Shown here one piece after another: positions 24,829 to 36,661 of a stretch of 64,000 bases of DNA; position 1 is the first letter of the stretch, and every line of letters starts with the position of its first letter. Origin of the DNA: Allacma fusca (taxonomy: Eukaryota > Arthropoda > Collembola > Symphypleona > Sminthuridae); assembly GCA_947179485.1 (NCBI GenBank), contig OX359245.1, forward strand, positions 71,845,067 to 71,909,066, written 5' to 3'. The position numbers were made by a program, and so were the translations under genes. The notes under the pieces were generated by a model that was not told the origin of the DNA, searched no databases, and saw only the letters and a list, made by a program, of their open reading frames with translations.

Positions 24829-25643
24829 AAAAAGGCTCTGATAAAGTCTTCAGGTTTTCGAAAAGTATTGCATATAAGGTTGACGTCAGCGATCGAATGC
24901 AAGTAGCAGCAGCTGCTCAAAGGGTAAGCCAACTGGCACAAATTTTTACACACCGTAAAAATGCGTTTGAATAATTCCACAAATATCCGCTAGGAATTGA
25001 ATTCTCAAAAAATATTCACAGATTCGAAAGGAGATAGGTGACGTCTTCATTCTCTTCAACAATGCCGGGATTTCTGGTGATTCCTCTAAGGGCTGGAAGG
25101 AGGATCCGGAAATTTTTGAAAAAATTTTTGCCGTAAATATGTTGTCCAACTCATGGACAGTGCGGGAATTTTTGCCTAAAATGATGGAGAATGGAAAAGG
25201 TCACATTGGGGCAACGTGCACTACCCTTGGATTCTTGCCCTCTTCCTCCGGCTCCGCCTATGGAGCTTCAAAATTTGGTCTCCGAGGATTTATGGAATGC
25301 ATAAAAGAGGATTTGAGACATGCACCTGGGAAGCCGAGCATTTCCTTCAGTACAATTTATCCAGACATGGTTCACACAAATATGACCGCCGGCCACGATG
25401 GTAACATTAAGTAAGTAGAATTTACCCCAAAGTTCCCTGAAATGCTTAATTTTTAATCAAAAGGGGACAAGTTTAAGGATTCTCTGACTCTGCAGGAGAT
25501 ACAAGTTTTTAAACCCAGGTCTGACTCCAGACGGCGTTGCCCAGAGAGCTGTCCAGGGAGTCCTGCTTGACCAAGAACATATTTACGTGCCTTCCTGGTT
25601 TGGCCTCATTCATTTTTTACTGTTAGATATGACGACTCATTAG

Positions 25644-26709
25644 TCAAATAATTAATTGTAGGGACATAAATAATTAATTCAATATTTTATTGAGGCTAAA
25701 CTTTTTATTTGTACTGAATACAGTAGAGATACCATAATGTTCCGGAATTTATGAAAAAATGCTACGACTTTACGGGTCAGCTGGTTTTTCATCAAGATAT
25801 GAGTTCTCATTGTCAGTAGGGACTTAATATTCTTGGAATCCGAATGTTGAACAACATTTAAACTAACTTGTTATCAGTTTTTCAAAATGTGAATGTGTTA
25901 CGAATTTTAAAATATTGAAATGTCAAATGTAGTGAATATTAAAGGTGTCAATTAATGCATTTGTTGCAACATAATTATGTTACTTTGTTTTAGCCAATGA
26001 AAGGTCCCTGAACTAAAGTTATTATTGATTATTACTTTAATTTGAAATATATTTAACTTTGTTTATAATTATTAATAACCTATTGGCTGATGGTAATGGA
26101 CCTTCAATAGGTATAAAGGGCAGCTGTCAGTTAGAGGAGTCAACCTCTCTGAAGAGTTCGGGTCTCTCTGACTTCTTAAAAGTAACTGAGTTTTGGTTGG
26201 GGAATAAAGTGCTATTGAGTATCTATATGTTTAGTGTAAAGGAATAGCATTGAGCCCCGCAATTCTGTGTACAACAGCAACTTTGTAACAGTCCATGAGT
26301 TGACCATGATGATCGAAGATGTCGTGTAAGATAAGTTCCGACTTTGTAATACATTTGTGCTTTCGAATTCCACACTCAAACAATCGAATTTGTATCGACC
26401 ATTCTTGATGTTCAATATTTTTTGTAAACACGAGACAATGTATTGTTTGAAAAAAATATTTTTGTGATGTACGAAATTTAGCATAAATATCTTAAGTGGC
26501 AATATAAAAATTCTTCTTTGTTGTATTTTTTTTTATTTCTGAATCAATCAGATTTGGAGTTGTTAATATAAAGGCACTTTTTCATGTACTATAATTCCTT
26601 TGAATTAGAATTTAATATTCTTCTAACATTTTATTTCTAACAGTTTAACACTTCTAGTCAAATACACCATATTATCATATATACAAAGCTTCTGACTTGA
26701 TACTATTAC
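25644..26709. other. Intergenic between dehydrogenase relic and acyltransferase
   Basis: AT-rich, no gene or ordered repeat seen. It contains the 3' flank of the dehydrogenase and, in its last few hundred bases, presumably the promoter of the acyltransferase gene. No sharp core promoter motif is evident. Confidence 0.5.
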
Positions 26710-29700
26710 ATGATGGAAGACGAAGGCCCTCGAAAGAGAATCGATCAAAACCCAGAATCAGACACACGAGAAAGAGTAATTATTCGCGATGCTGAGGAAA
26801 ACCCTAGAACCCGTGATGGTCCCACAAGCTCTGAAAAATCTGGCGAAACTGAAACCCCTCAAAGAACTGAATATGAGCATTCAAAGCTCAATGAGCAAAT
26901 TTACCGATACACTTTTATTCCAAGGATTATTTTGGCAGGATGTTGGCCCGTATGCATGGCCATATGTTCGTACAACTTATATCTCGCCCAGGAGGGTTTG
27001 TTATATTTTGCATATAATCTAGCATTTTCTCCCCCACAAGAATTGTCATAAGTACTTAGCTTATTAGAATTGCAAACATTTCTGTCCAAGCTAAATGTTT
27101 TGTACCTAATTTATATATGTGTATAAAATTAGCGGAACCCGATTTGAAGGAACTTCACATTTTTTCTCCCGGAATGTTTACAAACTTAACTGGCCGGGGA
27201 AGAGATTTCCTGGACAATTTGTGGAACTTGCTTGCATTTGACTTCTTCCCCAAATGCTACCTCTGGTATGGTTTCTACGGGGTGTTTGCTAGACTTCTTC
27301 AGTCGTGTGCTCCAAAGGTAAATTTATAAGTAAATTTGAATGGTACGAAATAAATATAAAATGTTCCTTTTTTCTGTTACCTGTTTCAGACATTGCCAAC
27401 ATTTTCGATGTTGTTGTCCTTTGCCTTCCTCATCCAGTTAGTCAGTTTCCCCGCTCTGGTGTTTGCCCTATCACAAATGGTAGTATTTTGGATTATCCAA
27501 AGGCTCAACTCCAAAATAGCACTTTGGTTGACTGCTCTGAGTTACCTGTTCGGGACGGCTAACTCCTTCCATCAGGTTAGCAGAACTACACATCTTTGTT
27601 TTGCTATATTTACCATGTGCCAGATAGTTATGGCCCCTAGATCATAAGTGTGGATGGTAGAAAAGTTTCTTTAGCATTTCTTTCAGGCACCCTGTGCAAA
27701 TAAAGCCAAAAAACAAGCTATACGTAGAGAGCATCTATGAACATAGATTTTGTAAAATTTTCTAAATATCAGAATTTTAAATCATTAAACCGTAAAAAAT
27801 TTCAAGTCCAACCTGTAAATTGTCTTCTCATGAAATGTTGAGAATTTTTGAGTGGAAACTGGGAAATAAGACCCCAGCTCTAAAAATGATGGTTGGAACT
27901 TATTAGAATTTCCGGTAGAACTCCGGATATCAGTAAAAGCCAGGTTTGTCCTGCCATTACACAGAAAATGGGTTCACAAAAACGTGACAAAAATTTGTTT
28001 AAAGTGTTTGTCAAAGTTGTTACAAACAAAATGTCAAGGAGTTCAAAATTTATGCCAATGTAATCTTTTCACAGTACATTTTGCCTCTCAACGAAGAAGT
28101 GTACGGGTACTACTATTTGATCCCAATAACATCATGGAACTGTGGAAGATGCATTAGTTTCTATTACGATACCTGGAACCGTCCAAATAGAACATCTTTG
28201 ACTTCGCTACTGACCTGCACTCAGTTCTGTTTCTATTTCCCTCTGACTGTTTGGGGCCCTCTGGAATGTTTTGAAAGATACGAAAAGAGTGTAATTAAAT
28301 TTAAAATCTGTTTGTCAATTTCAAATTTCCTGGTAAAATTTGCAACTGTGATAATTCAATGTACCTTTAATTTTCAGATACTTCTGCCCTCAGCGTCCGC
28401 CAAACCCAAATGTCAAGTTCAAAAGGATTTTTTCTATATGATTGTGAAACTTGTACGATTTTCTTTTTGGGGGATCTTTAGTGAGCTCCTGCTGCATTAT
28501 TTATATTTTAGCATGATCTCCAAAGATCGTATCTTCCTGGAACCAGTCAACATGCTCGCAATATTTGGAATCATGTTGTGGCTCGGTAATTACTTGTTTT
28601 CTGTTAGAATTAATCGTACGACATTTCTGGAGGAAGATGTTAGAAAACATTTTACAATTTACATTTCGGATGCAATGTTTTTAAGATTTTTACCTTTTAA
28701 AGTTTACCTGAGGATTTGCAGAATTTTGAGTTACTTTTTTGTAGGGCATTTCATACAATTGAAATACATTGTACTATATGGGATTCCTGGAGCCATTGCT
28801 GAAGCTGATGGACTGCCAATGCTTGTCTCGCCCAGTTGCATAATCCACATTCATCGTTACTCCAACTTGTGGAGGGCCATTGATAGGGGAATGTATAACT
28901 GGTTTGTTCGGTAATGTTATTTTTAAACAATTCTCCATGAAAACGTTTTATTTGTAAAAAATCCACTGTTTATTGATATAAAAAATCCGGTTAGGATGTA
29001 TTTGATGTTTGAAATTAGGACCCATGTGCATGCATAAGAAATTAAATCCGATTAAATTTTAACGCCAGATATTCCCCAGGTATTGCTACGTTCCCACGCT
29101 GGAGCTGATTGCTAAATTGGATAAAGAAAATAAAATCCAGAAGGATTTTCGGAATATCCTCGCTGCATTACCTCCTTTCGTATTCATAATCCTTTGGCAT
29201 CATTACACCTCAACTATACTGGTATGGGCTCTTACCAATTTTGTCCTCCTCACTGCCGAAAAAGTGGCATCTTACATCAAACGGAGGATTGACTCGAAAT
29301 ATGTATGTTATTCACGAAAGCTTCTTATAAATGTTTTGAGAATTACTATTTCTGTATCGTATAATTATATTTATAAATTTTAATGATACTAGAACATAGC
29401 TCCAGCCATTTGGGATGTGATAGTTGAGCCAATTTTCACAACACCCCTGGGACCAATTTCTGGGATAATCAACAGCGCACTGTTTGGATCGAATTTGGTG
29501 GGAGGCCATATTTTGATTTATCGAAGTTTTACTGAAGGAAGTGAGTAAAATTCTCTGTATATTGTATGGCTTTAATTTTTCCCCCAGCTTTGTTATTAGT
29601 TTTAACCAAAACGTACTCATTTTCCAGTTTATTATTTACCATATGGATATTTTATGGGTCATCTTGGGGTGCTTGTCGCAACTTGGCCGAAGGTTTGTAA

Positions 29701-29740
29701 AATTGTCTTTCGCAAACCCAAAGGACGGATGACCCGTTGA
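26710..29740 (+). CDS. HHAT: MBOAT acyltransferase, Hedgehog acyltransferase-like
   Basis: Nine exons can be joined in frame with GT-AG introns: 26710-26995, 27133-27317, 27390-27575, 28075-28290, 28378-28585, 28745-28910, 29080-29302, 29393-29540, 29628-29740, giving 576 residues. Known HHAT/rasp enzymes palmitoylate the N-terminus of Hedgehog in the ER membrane. The protein has many membrane segments. Diagnostic blocks are SWNCGRCISFYYD, FPLTVWGPLECF, LKYIVLYGIPGAIAEADGLP, DRGMYNWFVR (Asp near 406, the equivalent of the conserved HHAT aspartate) and ILWHHYTSTILVWALTNF (catalytic His near 456). Keeping this His argues against the HHATL branch. The acidic, charged N-terminal 70 residues are longer than usual. 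The fourth intron (28291-28377) is a multiple of three and has no stop, so its retention would also be read through. A partial genomic copy lies at 62184-62466. Confidence 0.82.
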
Positions 29741-30539
29741 GGTGAGCATGGAAAGATCAAATGTTAAAATTGACCGAACCAGTTTATAATTTAGCGGCTT
29801 TTACCCTGCCGAGAATAAGTGATTGAAATGAGGGGATGTTGATTGTTTGGGAAAATCTATATAGGAATGTGAAAACGAAAATTGAGAAACAATTGAAATT
29901 TAATGTAAAAATGATTCCATTCTTCAGACAAAAATTCAATACGTTGAAGTAAATGGCATTCTTTTAGGGACAAGGGGCACTCTTAAGCTGCTACGTGTAC
30001 ATATGTATATGAAGAATACTTCAATATGTATTTATTTAAAATCAGGAAAATAAATTGCGCAACAAAGTCATCCAAAACTGTCCAGAATTATTATCATTTA
30101 TTTAACATAGGTACATACAATAGCGTGGACTTTAAAATTATTGCAATAAATTGTACTAATGAATTTAAAAATTTTAAATATTAACTTACTCGGAGCTTAA
30201 GAGATGCAACAATATTTTTACGAGCTCATTGTCAGGATACCTGGTCTGGTTTTGTCCATTTAGACGTGAATTCCTTGTATGCCGAGTTTTACCAAATAAA
30301 ATGGAAATTTACCGCTTAAAATCAAATCCCAAATCTAATTTGGGTAATAAATGCTTCACCCCGGCATTAGAAGCGGGTACCACGATGCCCGGAATGACCA
30401 AGCGTTTAATATTTGTAGCAAATCAATGCATTTATTTATTTTGAAAAACGGTTTCCATATAAATCTGTTATTATTGATGTACCAATATGGCTGTACCCGG
30501 GTTGCACGATACCCGGGCCTTGACAAAACAATAAAATAC
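29741..30539. other. 3' flank of the acyltransferase and possible hAT left flank
   Basis: The first part would carry the 3' UTR. From about 30229 there is weak enrichment of GGGTA and CCCGG words (for example TACCCGGGTTGCACGATACC at about 30494), which may be the remains of the left subterminal zone of the hAT relic that follows. No terminal inverted repeat could be fixed. Confidence 0.4.
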
Positions 30540-32192
30540 CTCGAATCAATTAAAAAATGTAATTATCACTTTACCAGACGCATCTAGCTTTAATTCTCAT
30601 GAACGATTCATACCGGGCAAGATTTTCAGCATTTTTGGCATCCAATAACATTTTGTTCTCCGGTTTGTTAAAAAAAACATTAAGTTTCTCTCGGCTGTCC
30701 AAACTTTCTTCACTAGGCTGAAATTACTTTCTGCAAAATCGTTGCTAACAGGAACTAATATCACGAACGATACAAGCTTGAGTAGTTCCAGACATTGATC
30801 TTTCTTAAAAAAAACTCAGCCCACTTTGCACGGACCGATCTCACGATCCTCGCTTAGCTGGTCCTCGTTTAATTTAATACCGAGTTACCGAATGCAACGG
30901 CAATATTTAGTAAATAAGCCATGGATACTAAGAATTCCTCTGATTTCAAATTAAGTAGTTCCATTTCAAAAAATTAGTACCACTGAAATCAAAATGTCAG
31001 CTAAAATAGGTCTGCAGTGATTTCAAAAAATCCAAAGCTTCCTGTTCAAAGCGCTTTTTGTGTTTTTTAAGTTTTCAGAATTGCATTAGCGCTACTTCCG
31101 TAAAATTTATCGTTGTATCGGCTAACACAACTTTGCAGAAGAAATTTCATTATATATAGCGTAAACTTCCGTAGAAGTACAAGCATAACACTCCAACATT
31201 AAAATGGGCGAATTCAATTATTGTAAAATACTGTGCAAAATAAATAGGTGACATTCGGGTAGGCATTCTACTTTCGCAGCATCTTGATTGCTGTTATGAC
31301 ATATAACCTTGCGAATAACAACAGGGCAGTCACTTTGTTTCTTCAAAAGAAAATATGACTTCAAAGCTGACCTATTAGAAAGGAATCTATCCAATGCTGG
31401 AAGTAAGGAAAGTCACATCCACAAATTCACATAACTGTTTTAAAGAGTCTAGTCTCTGCGCAGACGAGCTAGATTCGCTAAAAACCTTTAAAACTAAGCC
31501 TTCAACATCCATTGATAATTTATTGCATGATTTTTCACAGCGTTGTGTATAATGTGATATTTGAAATTAGCAGAAAAAATTGATGGATTTTCTTCCTGGA
31601 ATTTCTGAAACATATAATGTTGGTGACCGTAATTTTCGTTCGCATTGTTCGCGCTGTAACAGCAAATATATTGAATTTTTAATCGTCTCCAGATTATTCG
31701 GTTTGAAAAAATCTAAACTTTTTAAGTCTCAGCACCTGCTTTCTCTAGGTTTTTAGGAACTTTACATGTGAGATTTAACAGACCCAAATTCTTCATACTT
31801 CACAGAGAAAGTTGCTGTATACAGTAAAATCTTAGCAGGGGTCTGGTCATCTTGCAAATTTTTGAAATTGATAACCTCTTCCCACATAAAATTGTCAAAC
31901 CTAGACCTTTTTAATTATTACCTGATGCTTGACCGATTTTGTTACGCTTGTATTCCCATTTTTATGATTTTATTAGTTTTATGTAGATGGCACACGATGC
32001 TCTCGTTTGAATCGAGCTCCTCTAAATCGAAATATTTTATTTTTCTCTTAAAATCTCGAATAATTTTCGTAACTGTTTGAGCTCGACGTTTCCGGGACAT
32101 TTACGTGTCCCGGAATACACCCTTCCGGGACACGGGACAACGATTGTCATTCCGGGACTGTCCCGGGCATTCCGGGACGTCTGGGAACCCTA
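30540..32192 (-). pseudogene. Relic of an autonomous hAT transposase
   Basis: Minus-strand frames contain typical hAT transposase blocks. HIIHNAVKNHAINYQWM lies at about 31500-31550. PALDRFLSNRSALKSYFLLK lies at about 31330-31400. The C-terminal dimerisation block SFVILVPVSNDFAESNFSLV, followed by KKVWTAERN, lies at about 30680-30770. Frameshifts and stops separate them. The right end (32085-32192) is rich in CCGGGAC words and finishes at AACCCTA, where it joins a truncated IR pseudogene. This is the only clear hAT enzyme trace in the window apart from a BED-finger relic at 42685-42903. Confidence 0.75.
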
Positions 32193-32454
32193 ATTTATGA
32201 CTTCTGGGTAGATTCTCACCAAAGAAAGTAGTTCTCGCTAAGGATTTTAAAACTGTGGGCTTGTTAGCCAGAAATAGTAAGTTGCACAGGGATTTTGAAA
32301 ATATTCGGGGGTCCCTTTCGTGATAGATAATTTCGACATTTTCTAACTCGCTGAGAAAAGTCAGTAAGGATTCGGAACGGGAGGAATTAGTGGAAGGAAA
32401 GGAAATTAAACAGGAGGAATGTAAAAGGAAAATGAATGCTGCTGTGACATTCAT
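32193..32454 (-). pseudogene. 5' fragment of a third copy of the 3366-type IR
   Basis: Reading from ATG 32454 to 32193, 87 codons follow IR copies A and B closely (SLLTFLSELENVEIIYHERD) and then stop at the hAT end. Upstream similarity to the flanks of copies A and B continues to about 32770. So a genomic segment with at least 300 bp of 5' flank was duplicated and later cut by the transposon. Confidence 0.88.
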
Positions 32455-32841
32455 TGAAATTTGATGTAAGTTTTGACACGGAAGAGATTTGTCCTGTTAG
32501 AGGAACGGTGTAAATAATACTAATGAGACCAGCAAGCAGGTAGTCCTTGAAAATTGTTGATGTAGATGTACTTGGAATAACACTCCAACTGGAGCAAATG
32601 TGATGCATCTCCATCATTTCCATTTTTACATTAAGTTAATTCTTGGAGTGTTACTGACAGCACGAACCAGTATACAGGCGTATAGAAACTAAATTTCAAT
32701 GTATGAATAAATCATTTCCAAGGGGAATTATTATTTTTAAACAAATTAATTTTTGCATAAATTAAACCAATGGCTGAAAAATATTAAACTAGTTTTGTGT
32801 CTTTGTATTGTTTTGTTATGCATAATTACCTGAGAACCAAC

Positions 32842-33047
32842 CAGGGTTGGAAAAAAACCGGATTTTATCAATAGAGGCCAAGCCAGTGGCAAGAAATGGT
32901 AACAACCGGCTTTTATTGGACAGTGGATTTATTTGGATAGTATTAATTATGGCCATTTTATACCAGCCTATACAACAGGTCTAAGCCGGTTAGAACCGGA
33001 TTTTAACCAATAATGAACAGGCCATTTCTTGCCACTTACCAACCCTG
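32842..33047. mobile_element. Short hAT-like MITE, TIR CAGGGTTGG, TSD GAACCAAC
   Basis: The ends are CAGGGTTGG and CCAACCCTG. The exact target duplication GAACCAAC lies at 32834-32841 and 33048-33055. Internal blocks GGCAAGAAATGG and AACCGG recur in both orientations and match the pair of elements at 54601-55008. Confidence 0.92.
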
Positions 33048-33261
33048 GAACCAACCCTATACCAATTTTCTGTCTTTGTTTCATACAGTCACTATTGTGT
33101 CCTTGTGCTGATTGTGAGAGTGAGAGGTACGTACGTATGTAATTTAACTGTCGGATTCTTGCTGGGATGTCAGTATATGTGTTTATACAGTGACCGACCA
33201 CTATATACTTACACAGTGGTCTATGGTGGTTAAGTTCTGGCGTCCCTTGGAAAGCCATTAC

Positions 33262-33350
33262 ATACGGGCAGGGTTCGGATTTATGTGGGAAGACGGGTTG
33301 AATCTTCCCGGGGAATCGCATTTATACAACGTTTTAGCACAACTACAAGT
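33262..33350. repeat. Solo end of the 33374-33774 element family
   Basis: CAGGGTTCGGATTTATGTGG followed by GAAGACGGGTTGAATCTTCC repeats the left end of the adjacent element, then similarity is lost. It is a truncated copy or an earlier insertion overwritten by the later one. Confidence 0.65.
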
Positions 33351-33373
33351 CATGAACATCGATGGCTTGGGTG

Positions 33374-33774
33374 CAGGGGTCGGATTTATGTGGGAAGACG
33401 GGAAGAATCTTCCCAGGGAAAAAAATTTTTCAGCAGGGAAATTTTCAAACGGGATTGCGAACAGGGATTTTCAAATCTGTTGACCTTTTTTTCGGCAGGG
33501 ATTTTTGAAATTGTTGAGGGGTTTTATGGAAAATGTTTTTTGTCAACAGGGATTTTTGAAATTGTTGAGGTGATTTACGTAAATAATTTTCTGTCAGCAG
33601 GGATTTTCAAATTTGTTGCCCTTTTTTTCAGCAGGGATTTTTGAATTTGTTGGGGTGTATTACGAAAATTATTTTGTCAACAGGGAGTTTTGAACTTGCT
33701 TCGAACAGGGACATCATGACCAGCAGGGAAAATGAAAAAAATCTTCCAGGGAGATTTACAAAAATCCGACCCAA
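33374..33774. mobile_element. hAT-like MITE with CAGGGATTTTTGAAATTGTT arrays
   Basis: The left end is CAGGGGTCGGATTT and the right end AAATCCGACCCAA. The flanks CTTGGGTG and GTTGGGTG match at 7 of 8. The words CAGGGATTTTTGAAATTGTT and TTTTTTTCAGCAGGGA recur through the body. It lies where the N-terminal part of the neighbouring endonuclease gene would be expected. Confidence 0.75.
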
Positions 33775-33934
33775 GTTGGGTGGTGCTCTTTTCCCATATA
33801 ACTGCATTACCCCCTGGAAATTTTTACAGAGCATTAGTGGAAAAACCATTTGCATGATCATCATAAAAGCAAGAATCGATGTGAATGGTTTGTGCAGTTT
33901 ACCAGGGAAGCTCTAATTCTTACCGGCTGGAAGT

Positions 33935-34587
33935 TCCTCGTCATATTCAATTGGACCATGTCTGGAAAATGAGTTCTCGGGAGGTATTTTGAATAAATCA
34001 ATGCCTGCATTTGTTGTCAAAAATCCAGAAATGAGGAATTTTGGGCAGGATTTATTCCCAGGGTTTGATCTCACTGCTGCTTCGGGTCAAAAGGTTGTTA
34101 TTGACAAAATGTATTTCAAATATTCATTCGGGCCTGGAAATAGAACGGAAATCATTCAAAACTCAGTCGCGAGGGGTCGCAATAGCTTGTATCCAAGAGA
34201 AACTTATAGGGGAACGGGGAGGGATTTCCGTAAATCATTAGAGAAGGAATATGGAGATGTCCTTGGCCACGTAATTCCATCGACTATTGGTGGACCCACA
34301 AATGTATCATTTAATATTTCCCCCGCCAATCAGTCCGCTCTGAATAAGTGGGAGGACATTTTATTACGTATCGTAAGGAACAATCCCTTCAAAATCACTT
34401 CAGTCTGTTTGCGATTTGACTACGAGGGTGGACACAAAAACAGACCACTGTACTTTTACTATTGGCTTTACGTCATAGTTATAATGACCAGAGGTACACA
34501 TTTAAAATATGGTCGAATTATCAACGGACACCAGACCAATCTGAGACGCGAAGGACCTTACGTTCAAGTGATTCCTTCGAATATAAA
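33935..34587 (+). CDS. DNA/RNA non-specific endonuclease-like exon (partial gene)
   Basis: The open stretch reads from about 33935 to the donor ATAAAG|GTAATC at 34587. It contains GDVLGHVIPSTIGGP, then NISPANQSALNKWED, then RPLYFYYWLYV. This order (GH...GGP, N-x-SPxNxxxN-W, RP...Y) matches the bacterial-type non-specific nuclease family (Endonuclea_NS_2), where the GH histidine is catalytic; here it is kept. The start SYSIGPCLENEF parallels SVGPSLQDEF in the decayed paralogue at 35661. There it follows a betagamma-crystallin-like domain, which is missing here, apparently lost around the transposon at 33374-33774. No ATG with a signal peptide is visible, so the gene is partial or broken. Confidence 0.6.
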
Positions 34588-34666
34588 GGTAATCCGTAAA
34601 AGACATTGTGACATTAGAGCGCGTATATGCTTCTCTTCTCTTCCACAATAATAATTTCTAATGTAT

Positions 34667-34963
34667 CCTTTCCTTTATTATTAAAGAGCACTTTCTGACC
34701 GTTTATTTAAAGTTTCGCACTTTCGTAGTTCAATGGCCTAACACAACCCCCAAAAGGTGGCATGCCAAGCACTCTTTATTATTAACGAGGACTACCTGTC
34801 CGTTTATTTAAAGCGCTACTCGTAATACAAGCGCGCACGATGTAAGCATACAACAATTCTCTTGGACAGGGCTTGATACGTAAATCGCTTGGCTTTTAAT
34901 TTCTACAACCACACTACCACCACTTCAAGTAAATGTCCCTGTGAAGCACAGGGTTTTTACTAG
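34667..34963 (+). mobile_element. Helitron (non-autonomous), with a second 5' end nested before it
   Basis: The element 34773-34963 begins TCTTTATTATTAACGAGGAC and ends with stem CCCTGTGAAGCACAGGG, TTTTTA and CTAG (34960-34963) followed by T. An earlier, related 5' end, TCCTTTCCTTTATTATTAAA, starts at 34667 and runs to about 34735. It resembles 10672-10866 along its length. Confidence 0.85.
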
Positions 34964-35107
34964 TCCCATCTAACAATAAGTTATTAAATGTGCAAGGGGA
35001 TATTTTCAAAAAAAGCCGTCCAAGCGTGATAACATGTCTGAAAGACATAAAATCTCCACTATAACAAATGTGCTCATTCTTTATGCAAAATTATTTAAAT
35101 TTTACAG

Positions 35108-36380
35108 GAACTCAAACAATCAACATTAGTCATGTTCTTGAGAGCTACAGGGAAATTCCCAAAGCAGTAGATTTCTTCTCGAGCAATACTTCCTTCCAAA
35201 ACGTCCAACAAGGCAAGACATTGCAGTGGTCAATTCGCACAGCTGTAAAAGTACAAACATATTTATTAAATGACAGAGCTAAAGAAAAAGGATACACAAT
35301 TATCTCTTTTAAATGCACAAATTCAAGGTACAAAAATAGCTAGTTTCAAACATCTAGGGTGCTTCAAATTTCAGCTCCCAAGTAAGATATTCTCTTGTCA
35401 GTGTACGCCCCAATGTTAACAGCCTCAAGGCCTCAAGTTGTGTCTCAATAATTTTTTTCAAGATATTTATAATAATTGCATTTCAGGAATTATCAAAAAC
35501 CCTAAGGTTCGGTTGTTCAGTGGTAAAAATTTGACTGGTGAGTTGATGCAAAAGATCTAGAAGGTTAATTCAAAAATTCATTTTTGGTGTCTATACACAG
35601 TAACACAGTATTGATTTTGATTACATGATGTCAAATTATTTATTTCACAATTAATTGTAGGGGATTCCGAGGACTGTTACTCCGGACAGAGAAGCAATTG
35701 GCTAATAGATTACGAAGGATGTTATCATGTGTACGACCTACCGGATGTAACATCCGCAGAGTCCTTTGGCACCTGCATCAGATTGTTCGAAGGTGAATTT
35801 TGCGAAGGCTTGTGATCGACGATTTATGGGAGGAGTGGTAATTTGCATCAAATAATCGACACATGCTCCAAAAAGTTCAATCCGTAGGACCTTCTCTTCA
35901 AGACGAATTCATCAACGCAACCTTGATGGATAAAATTGGAGGACAAGTTGTTGAAGAACGAAATTCCAGCTTCTACTTCCCCAGGCGTGTTCAATTTGGT
36001 GATTTTCCATGGGGCAATCAAATAGTATTCAGGGAGACGAAGGAAACAAATATAATATACAATTTAGGGCCGCAGAGTCGGATTGAATACATTTACATTA
36101 AAATTCATCAAGTAGATCCACTAGAGAATCTAGGGTCTGTAAAATTGGAAGATCAGGAATATTACAAATCTCTTGATAAGAAAGAGGGAGACATTCCATG
36201 CTTCACTATTCCTTTATTCCATAGACCTGGAAACGAATCATTCAATATTTTCCCAATTAGTCAATCCAAGTTTCGAAGACTGGAAAAGAATATTTCCCAT
36301 GTCCGTCTCCGACGATGATTATTTTTTGACTGAAATGGAACTCAATTTTGTGTATGGAAGTTACGAAGGTACTAGACCTT
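35108..36380 (+). pseudogene. Betagamma-crystallin / endonuclease paralogue, decayed
   Basis: Exon-like blocks: 35108-35327 (of unknown domain, reads GTQTINISHVLESYREIPKA); 35487-35537 (VRLFSGKNLTG, a betagamma-crystallin strand motif); and 35661 onward (DCYSGQRSNW...GTCIRLFEGEFCEG, a second crystallin motif). The last runs into the nuclease-like part (GDIPCFTIPLFHRP...ESFNIFPISQ). The junction 35537|35661 is in frame (G|GGDS). Decay is clear: a TGA follows CEGL, a 1-base shift precedes SVGPSLQDEF, another shift follows NISHV, and a stop follows GTRP. The catalytic histidine position is replaced (CFTIP for GHVIP). The phase between the first two blocks does not fit, so an exon is missing or the first block belongs elsewhere. 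Confidence 0.7.
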
Positions 36381-36661
36381 AGTTTGTTTATTATTATGTT
36401 TATGTGGGTGTGATTGAAAAAAATTATTACGGCAGATTTAATGACTTGTAATGCATGCTTATGCGTTCACCTCATTTTATAGCCTTGGATCCCTTAAATT
36501 AAATAGAAATAAAAGAATATCAGGTGCCTCTAAATATTCATAATTTCTATATCTAAGCATGACTCAAAATTATACTAAATATATTCTATTTATTACTAGT
36601 ATTTGTAGCACAAGCACAAAAATTATTAATGTCATTCACTCATTGTCAGTGGGTTTGTAAT

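Larger units (their letters stand above)
23409..25643 (+). pseudogene. Short-chain dehydrogenase/reductase (SDR16C/RDH10-like), broken
   Basis: Three exon pieces are visible. The first starts at 23409 after AAAAG with the cofactor motif TGGANGIGRAI. It is interrupted by elements at 23491-24410 and 24438-24828 and resumes with a 1-base deletion just before AYKVDVSDRMQVAAAA (donor near 24919). Exon two, 25021-25410, holds FNNAG and the active-site YGASK. Exon three, 25496-25643, carries a C-terminal tail of the kind seen in retinol dehydrogenase/HSD17B11 relatives (HIYVPSWFGLIHFL). The family reduces or oxidises retinoids, steroids or other lipids with NAD(P). The catalytic Ser thirteen residues before Tyr is Thr here (TCTTLG). 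The two insertions plus the frameshift make it a pseudogene. No exon upstream of the glycine motif was found. Confidence 0.85.
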
